Of a stretch of DNA of 64,000 nucleotides, positions 56,325 to 64,000 are shown in pieces (within the stretch, counting starts at the first letter, position 1; the number at the start of each line of letters is the position of its first letter). Under the pieces are notes generated by a model, which was not told the DNA's origin, did no database searches, and saw only the letters and a list, made by a program, of their open reading frames with translations. The position numbers were made by a program, and so were the translations under genes. This DNA is from Erodium maritimum (taxonomy: Eukaryota > Streptophyta > Magnoliopsida > Geraniales > Geraniaceae), in contig OY997593.1 in NCBI GenBank assembly GCA_963921825.1, forward strand, positions 59,504,039-59,568,038. Reading direction: 5' to 3'.

Positions 56325-58945
56325 TGTAAGACCCGCTCCCGGTCGAACCGATGACTCAAGAAGTCACTCGGGACTTTTCCGGAATCCAAACGACTTAGCC
56401 ATCATCACGGTTGGCTTAAGGGGAGAAATTCCTTTCGTTTGAGTATAATGTTTGAGAAAGTCAATTTTGGTCAAAACGAGACTTTTTATCGACTAAAAAC
56501 ATTATTTTTATTGTGCTGGAAATTAATTTGGAAAAGTAAATAACCTTTGTGGACACTTGTCCCTTTTTGGTTGAAATAGAGAAAAGGGAGTAGTCTTAGA
56601 CCCTTTTACCCTCCCAAAAGCTTCTACAAGGGATTCTAGCTCAAGGGCTTTTGGTCATTTGACACATCTAGGTATTATATGAGTTTGGAAAAGCAAAATC
56701 AACTCATTCTGTTTGGGTGTAGCCGAAATTTGGAGGAGGAGCAACGGAGAAGAGCTCCCATGGAGCTTTGAAGGAAAATCAAGGAAGAAGAGGCCACTTG
56801 AAGTCTTCCTCTAGCCATCCCTCCTCAAAATCACTACCATCTTCTTCATCTCAACATTCTAGAGGTAATGGAACTCTCTAATCCTCATTTCTCTTCATCT
56901 CTTTTCATGGGTTTTGGGTGAAATTGCTAGATGTTGTTGGGTTTGAGTAGAAATGGTGGGAGATGTTGTTGATGAAAGGCTTTGTTGGTTTTTGATGAGA
57001 AATCATTAGTTTGTTGGAGCTTTTAAGTTGGTTTTGATTTGATGAATCTTTGGAAACTTGTTTGTGTGTTGATTCCTACCATGGGTAGAGGAGTATTGAA
57101 GGATTTGGACTGTTTTGGGAGTTGGAAGGGGTAAAATTTGGGGTTTGAAGGTGGTTTTTCGGAGACAAGGAGCTGGAGGTTGAAGAAGGGCGAAACTGCC
57201 CTGGTGCGCCACAGATCCGTGACGGATCCCGTGACGGGCGACGTCACGGCTCCGTGATGGTAACCGTGATGGTTGGCCTCACGGATCCGTGACCAGGTCC
57301 GTGGCAGACCAGGATGGGGGTCTCTTTGAGGGTTTTTCGCCTTGGTTGATCTTGGTTTTGAGCCAAACTTTGGAGGGGCTTTGAGGGTTTTGCTTGCTGT
57401 TTAAGTGGAGTCTAATTAACGTTTCTTTGTGCCCAAGACTTTGGGGATCGAGCTAGAGGAGCAAAGATCACGCCGGGACCCGAGTGAAGAATGGAGTGGT
57501 GACCACCGGGCTTCATCAAAGTGTTGAGAGGAAGACCTTGAGCTAGGGAAAGCCTTAACCCCTCGTTTATGATGCTTAGTATGCATGTTAGGCTAATAAA
57601 ATCGGAAAGGTCCTAGAAATGCCTATAGGATGCGAATAACTAGCATAATTGTGTTTCAATTACTAATAACCGGAAGTGTCTAGTGGTGAATGATTAGGAT
57701 GCCAATCACTAGTGTAACTCGCTTTCAATACTTGGGAATTGGTTGTCTGGTAGAGGAGCCTTGGTAGAGCCCTCGGATTAGTTGCGTGTTAGGATCATAT
57801 GCTTGGTTGTTTGGTTGCTTAGTGGATAGGCTAAAGAGTCTAATGGAACTAGTTGAATTGCATATTTGAATGCTCGTTTGAAGGTGTTCATGTTTGGTTG
57901 GTTGAACTCGTATTGGACTGTTGACTGGATTTGGATGATTGATTGTTTTCCTTAAATGATTGCTTGGAGCATCGAGTATGACTGGTTGTACCGAGCGGTG
58001 CAATCAGGTGATCGATGCCCCGGTGGGTCGTAACTGGTAAGTGAACGGTAAGTTGTGATCATGTGATTCGTGTGCTGTGTGTTGTGGTGAAACAGTGATG
58101 TGTGAACTATGTGTGATAGTGAATTGGTGGTTGTCGGGATTGGATTGCTTCGTGTTTCGGTTGAGTACGTTACTAAATTGTTATCTGATCATTATTGGTA
58201 CGGTATGGTACCTACACCGTTGAGGAGTCCGGTGTAGGATGAGATAGTGTTTATTGTTGATACGGTTTGGTGCCTACACCGTTGAGGAGTCCGGTGTAGG
58301 ATGTTATAATGAGTACTTGTTGAGTTGCCCAAGTGTATGCTCCCTATGGGAGTAATACCTTGGTTCACGAGGACATAAAATCCTTTGGAGACGTTTCTGA
58401 GAATCCCGATGATAAGCGCCCCGAAGGGTTGTTTCCGGTCGCCTCAATGATATGCGTCTCCTCTAGATTTGAGGGAAAATCCGAGAGGATACATCTTATG
58501 TGGATCGGAGGGTGGTGACTTTACGTGCCACGGCATTGACTAGATTACTTTTTCCGTAGTTGTTAAGAACTATCTTATTGTCTTTGCTGCTGACTTTATT
58601 GAGTTTAAGGTACACCTTGTTCTATGTTTTCCCTACTGAGCGCAAGCTCACCCCTGTGAGTTTATTGTTGTGTCTACAGGTTTGATTGAGGAGTAGAGGC
58701 TCGGGAGCTTCTTGGTGTGGGTGTATGTAGAGACTTCGCTTTTACTTTATTACTGTTTGAAACAAACCTTGTGGAGGATTATTATTACACCCCTGGAGGG
58801 TTATTTATGTTTTAAACCAAATTTTGTGGATTTGAGTTTCATATTGGAGTTGTTCAGGAACCTCTTGTTGATTTATTGTCTTTTAAATCATTTTAATGCT
58901 AGTCATGCCTCGAGTCCGGGCAAGAACCGGATTTGGGGCGTGACA
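56325..58945 (+). repeat. 3' LTR of gypsy C
   Basis: It is a 2621-bp LTR, differing from the 5' LTR by a small number of substitutions and short indels. The palindrome cluster is at 57207-57305, stem-loop modules start at 58212 and 58274, and the hairpin is at 58637-58650. Confidence 0.95.
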
Positions 58946-61294
58946 GTTAGCTTAGTTGTGTTGTTTCCTTTCAAACGGCTGTAATTGTGAAAAAGTCAAA
59001 CTCGGGTCAAACTAAGTCTATTTAACGGCTAAGTCTTTTTTAAATCAAGTGAGCTGGAGATAATTTGGGTAGAGGTGGTCCCCACATGGACACATGTCCA
59101 TGTTGGCTTGGAAGGGAAGAAAGGGGTGAGATTTGACTAGAATACCCCCATTTGAACCAAAGGAGAAGAGAGTGAGCAAGAGGGGCACTTTGGTCCTTAT
59201 AAGTCTAGGTTAAAGTGCTAATTTGGGACAACAATTCATCACATTTATGCCTTGGCCGAAATTGATAGAAGGAGGAAGAGAAAGTGGAGCTACATAACTT
59301 GAAGAAGAAGAAGAAGAAGAAGAAGAAGAAGAAAGGAAGGAAAGGAGATATTTTTGCTAGCTTTCTTCACCAAAAATCCTCAAATCTTCTAAGTTTCTCA
59401 TCTCTTCTTCATCCCTCAAGGTAATACTCTAATCCAATCCCTTTTTGAAGAAGATTAAATCATGGGTTTAATAGAAAATGACTTGAACTAGTGGGTTCCA
59501 TGGGTTTTGGGTGTTGGATTGCTTAAATGTGTGATTTGTGGAGTTGGATGATGAGAAATCACTTGGGTTGTGTTGTTTTTGATGAAACCCATTGTGGGTA
59601 GTCAAGGGTTGAAGTTATTGGATCTGTTTTGAAGGTTTAGAAGTTCATCCATGGAGGTTTTGAGGTTGTTTTTCATGGAAACAAAGTTGAAGGAGGAAGA
59701 ACAAGGAGTCTGCCTAGACTGGCATGGAACGCCGCACGGACCGTGCCAGGGTCCGGCACGGAGTGCCGCACGGACCGTGCCTGGTCCCGGGCCGGTGTGC
59801 CGCGCGGACCGTGCCTGGTTTCGGGCCGGTGTGCTGCACGGGCCGGGTCGGGTACCGGGCCTGTGGGCCACCCGGTTTGCGCCTCGTTCCGGCCCATTCT
59901 CCCTCCAGCCCACGTTTTGACTTTCGGGCTTAAATTAGTGTTTTCTCGTTAAACCGAATTTGAATTAGCTTTAATTCTCGGTTTAATTTGTGATACTAGA
60001 CTTTGGACCCGAGCTCGGCGGAGGAGACTTTTGGACATCGTGAAGTGACTAAGCGTTCGGAAAGCGATCGAGGTAGGGAAAGTAGCGAATGCCGGTTTAA
60101 TTGCGGAAAGTTACTAGTATGCATATAGGTTGCGAATACTTGTTTTAATGATAGTATGCATGTAGGATGTGAGGAACGAGTGAAATGAAGGATAGCTTTA
60201 TGAGCCATGTTGAGCCGTAAGTTTGGGAATTGTCGTGCTGTAGAAATGCATGTGGGCCATGTCGACCCCTTAGGCTGTGTGTTGATTGAAATGTCATGAT
60301 ATATGATTGTGATGCTTGATGTGTGGTTATCCGTTGTTAGATTGAGAACCATTATATGGTATACTCGGTGTAGTATGTTGTTGTGTTTTGGCAAGTGTGA
60401 TATGTGTGGCATGATGTGAACCAATGTTTGTGATATGATCGGGTGATTGATAGACCGATGTGATGTGTTGTGGTAAGTTGGCTCGGTTGGTATGCCGTGG
60501 TTGAACTATGACATTGTGATGCGTGAGACTCTCTTGATGTATGTTTCAAGATGAGGTGTATACCGGTATGATACCTACACCGAGGGGGTATGCCGGTGTA
60601 GGGTGGTATCTAGGCCGACGGTGTGGTCCCACGTACGCGGTCCCCTAGGTAGTGGTTCTGGTTTGATACTTACATCGAGGGGGTATGTCGGTGTAGGGTA
60701 TCTAGGCGATGCGGCGTGAGCTGGTATGATGTATTGCGATTGTGCCTCGATGCGGTTCCGGGAAGACATCTAGGCCGATGCTGTGTGATCTTGTATGATG
60801 TATTGTGATTGTGCCCCTATGTGGTTCCGGGAAGATATCTAGGACGATGTTGTGTGATCCGGTACGATATGGTTGAGTTGAGTTGTGGACAGCCGGCGGA
60901 GTTCGGGGACTGCTGTACGGGACGTGTGACTGCTTTACTATGTGTTGTATGCTTGAGGATTGGTTATGGGATGTGATTTGAGTGTGATATTGGTCATGTA
61001 AGTATGGTTTGTGATTGTGTGGTTTCCGTGTCTGTCGTTAGTGGTTGTGCCTTGCTAGTATGCCCTAATTGGACGGTTACTCGTGGTGGTGAGCTGATAC
61101 TCATCACCTTAACTACTTTTCCAACTAAGAGAAAGCTCACCCCTTTACTTTACTGTTCTACAGGTCTTGAGCGGGACTTGGTCTAGCGGGATTCTCGGAG
61201 CTTGGGAGATAGCGAGGGTCTTAGACTAGTATGGTCTAGAGACGTACTATTTTATTGTCACTAAACTTATTTATTATTTGGTTTTGTGAGCTGT
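58946..61294 (+). repeat. LTR D, right part
   Basis: It resumes LTR D after element C (first five bases GTTAG are the target duplication) and is collinear with the A LTR to the GTGAGCTGT stretch at 61286-61294, where LTR E interrupts. Its palindrome cluster (59723-59850) has the variant GCACGGACCGTGCC instead of GTCACGGATCCGTGAC. It has a GAA microsatellite (about 59300-59333), the CUACACCG stem-loop (60575-60601) with a second copy near 60670 that uses a G-U pair, and imperfect 70-80-bp repeats at about 60710-60860. The distal end lies beyond E. Confidence 0.85.
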
Positions 61295-64000
61295 TGTCAC
61301 GCCCCAAATCCGGTTTTGACCGGACTCGAGACGTGACCAGAATTAATAATAGAAAAGCGATGAATAAATGACATAAACCCTTAAAATATCAAACAAACTT
61401 CCTCAAATTATCAGTAAATAGTTCAAAATCTCCAATGATTCACAGCTCAACATAAAGAATAAGGTATAAAGTGTTTAGTACAAAAGACCAACACAAATCT
61501 ATGATAATCCCCAAAACGAACTGAAGCTCCCAAGCCTCGAACTCTCTAGACATCAGGTACTTCTGCCAAGACAGTGAGAGAAACAAAGGGGTGAGCTTAC
61601 GCTCAATAGGAAAAATCTTAACAACTCCACCTTTAGATCAATACTAAACTGCTTAAACAGATAACGCAAATAATGATTTAATACGATTAACAATGAAATA
61701 TTAATAAATAGAATAGATCACAATAGTATCGTACTCTTAAAGATAACAGTAACTTAAAGGATTTCCTAAAAAGTACTATAACGAATGAATATGATTACAA
61801 TGGGAGCAATTAATATCACGCCAACCACTTGCTTTCTCAAGCCTCCGATCCATGGATAGATTCTGGGATCACGTCGGTTCCCATAATTCCGATCCACCAG
61901 AGTACCCACGTCATATCAGATTTTCCCTCGGTCCAGAGGAGGCACATACATCAGCACCGGAAACCATCCCATAGGGACGCTCATCGTCGGGATTCTTGGA
62001 AATGCCTCCAAAGGACCATAAGTCATAGGGAACCAAGGTAGTGCTCCCGTAGGACGCATACACTTGGGTGAATCCACAGTAACCATTTCTTACAGAGTAA
62101 TCCAACCAACTGTCCCGAGAAGTCCATCTCCAATAACCAATGCCCTCAGGCTCCAAGAATCAATGCCCTGTAGGGTCCAATAACCAATGCCCTCCGGCTC
62201 CAATCATTCCCGTAAACCAATCCCATACCGGACTCCTCAACGGTGTGGGTACCATACCCAATCACCATTAATCATTTCCGTAAACCCTCCCCCACACCGG
62301 ACTCCTCAACGGTGTGGTTACCATACCCAACAAGCAAACATTCTAAGAATGAGAATACGGGAGACACAAAATAATAAGTCAACCAACCAACGTTCATCAA
62401 ACCACACGTTCACCATAACACACCAAAGACAACCATTTACTCCTTCCACTTACCGTATACTTACCTGTCACGAACCATCGGTACATCGATCACCTGATTG
62501 TACCATTTGGCACAACCAGTCATACTCGCTCATCCGTTCAATCAACAATTATTTCAACACACAATCACTCAACCAATCAAGTAAACATTCAATAAATCAA
62601 TCAAACATAAAGTTAAACTAGTTTCATTAGACTCTTGATTACCCTAATAACTAGCAACCAAGCATGTGAACCTAACACATCAACTAATCCGAGGGCTCAT
62701 CAGAGCCTCTCTACCAGTAAAACAATTCCCAAGTATTGAAAGCGCATTACACTAGTTATTCTCATCCTAAGCATGCATACTAGACACATCCATTTATTAG
62801 TAATTGAAATACGATTATTCTAGTTATTCGCATCCTATATGTAATTCTAGGACCTTTCCAATTTTATTAACCTAATAGGCATACTAAGCGTTAAATAAGA
62901 AATAAGACTTTCCCTACCTTGTGGTCTTCCTCTAACAATTCTCTGCTGTAACGTTTGCTTCACCTCTCCTCCGTTCTTCACACAGGTACCGGAAAGGTCT
63001 TCGATCCTCGAGCTCGAAACCAAGGTCTTTGGAAACACAAGAAAACTCCAATCAAGATCTAACTAAGAAGCAAATAAAGGCTCAAAACTACCCCAAGGAA
63101 CCAGCTCACAACAAAGATTGAAAATGATGAAAAATACCCCGAAAGGACCCAAAACTGGTCTGCCACGGAAGAGGTCACGGAGCCGTGACACCACCCGCCA
63201 CGGATCACGTCACGGAACCGTGACACGTGTCGTCACGGACTCCCTCACGGAGCCGTTACGTCGTCCGTCACGGATCCGTGGCGACCCAGGGCAGTTTCGC
63301 CCTTCTTCAACCTCTAGTTCCCTTTTCCCGAAAAACCACAACCAAACTCCATTTTCAACCATCTCCAGCTCCCAAAACAGTTAAATACCTCCAAAACTCC
63401 TCTACCCATGGTAATAATCAACAAATAAACAAGTTTCCAAGGATTCTTCAAATCATAAACAACTCAAAACTCCAAGGATTTCCATCAAAAACCCATCAAA
63501 GCTTCATAACAACATCATCTAATACCATTCCAATCAAACCCAACAACTTCTAGGAAACTCAAACCAAAACCCAAGAAATGAGATGAAGGGAAAAGATATG
63601 TAGATAGTTCTATTACCTCTAGAAGAGTGAGATGAAGAAGATGGTGATAATTTGGAGAAGGAAGAGGTAGAAAATGGCCCCAAGTTGCCTCTTTTCCTTT
63701 GCTTCTTCTTCAAAACTCCATGAGAGCTCCTCTCTCTTTCTTTCCTCTCAAATTTCGGCTACAACAAGTAAAATGAGCTGAATTTGGTCTTTCAATTTCA
63801 TATAAGACCTAGATTTGGTTAAAGACTAAAAGCCCCTCTTGATATTTTTCCCTTTAAAGGTCCTTAGGAGGGTATAATGGTCCAAGACCATTCATTTCCT
63901 CTCCTCTAATGCTTTATGGACAAGTGTCCAAGTAGGGACCACAAATATCCAAATTAAAATCCAGCACAATAATTAACTAGGTCTTAGTCGATAAAAAGTC
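61295..64000 (-). repeat. LTR E (B-like gypsy LTR, minus strand), cut by the window end
   Basis: It begins on the plus strand with TGTCACGCCCCAAATCCGG, the reverse complement of the shared LTR end. Throughout it resembles LTR B rather than A or C. The segment at the window end corresponds to about 190 bp from the B LTR start, so nearly the whole LTR is present. The palindrome cluster is at about 63160-63285, the hairpin (GTAA loop on the minus strand) at 61592-61605 and two CACACCG stem-loops near 62226-62250 and 62292-62317. Whether internal sequence follows is outside the window. Confidence 0.85.
61592..61605 (-). promoter_or_regulatory. Conserved LTR hairpin with GTAA loop (LTR E)
   Basis: On the minus strand TGAGC-GTAA-GCTCA: the third GNRA loop variant on the same stem. 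Confidence 0.5.

Larger units (their letters stand above)
47280..58945 (+). mobile_element. Gypsy element C (Tekay/Del-like chromovirus), nearly complete
   Basis: Two very similar LTRs (47280-49904 and 56325-58945) flank a 6.4-kb internal region with primer site, leader, gag, protease, reverse transcriptase, RNase H, integrase, chromodomain and polypurine tract, in chromovirus order. The target duplication is GCTAG on the left and GTTAG on the right, one base having changed. It lies inside LTR D. Stops and two frameshifts make it non-autonomous, but all main catalytic motifs are present. It is the youngest-looking gypsy element here, judged by LTR similarity. Confidence 0.95.

Noticed and set aside
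59602..59933. Several overlapping Pro/Arg/Gly-rich frames on both strands in LTR D
   Set aside because: They are produced by the GCACGGACCGTGCC palindrome cluster, which is open in many frames; there is no start context or relative.

Overview
The window is plant nuclear heterochromatin. It consists almost entirely of transposable elements inserted into one another, and I found no convincing host gene. The evidence for a plant is: Ty3/gypsy chromoviruses (Tekay/Del-like, C-terminal chromodomain, LTRs of 2.5-3 kb), Ty1/copia elements with an initiator-tRNA-Met primer site, plant-type LINEs, a PIF/Harbinger element with CTCCAA termini, and a Mutator-like element with a 9-bp target duplication. 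The species cannot be named from the sequence. Almost every coding region carries stops or frameshifts.

Layout, left half (1-33.7 kb), one deep nest. An old LINE on the minus strand (597-955, resuming at 33441) is interrupted by a younger plus-strand LINE (956-33421, 19-bp imperfect duplication). That LINE is interrupted by gypsy element A (2968-33211, duplication CCTCT). A's gag is interrupted by a 17.2-kb copia complex (5855-23040, duplication GCAAC) and, further along, by a related gypsy element B, of which only the end of pol and one LTR survive (23490-26794). The copia complex is itself two elements in opposite orientation: a plus-strand copy whose 3' LTR is split by a minus-strand copy carrying an extra partial repeat.

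Layout, right half (33.7-64 kb). A Mutator-like element (34445-38527) holds a gypsy solo LTR (35518-38044). It is followed by a LINE insertion with an apparently inverted 5' part (39529-40855), a PIF/Harbinger element with a broken transposase (41539-43481), a decayed LINE-ORF1-like region (about 43.78-44.95 kb), and about 1.9 kb I cannot assign. Then comes an LTR called D (47136-61294), split by the nearly intact gypsy element C (47280-58945) and cut on its right by a minus-strand LTR called E (61295 to the window end).

How the parts relate. Gypsy LTRs A-E and the partial LTR at 1-596 are diverged relatives sharing both termini and internal landmarks. These landmarks are a cluster of CACGG-NN-CCGTG palindromes, a CUACACCG/CGGUGUAG stem-loop with a compensatory change in E, a UGAGC/GCUCA hairpin with mostly GNRA tetraloops, and splice-site-like AGGTAA and TTACAG motifs. 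These conserved non-coding structures, and the 13-kb-scale copia inverted repeat as a possible hairpin-RNA source, are the most interesting signals here.
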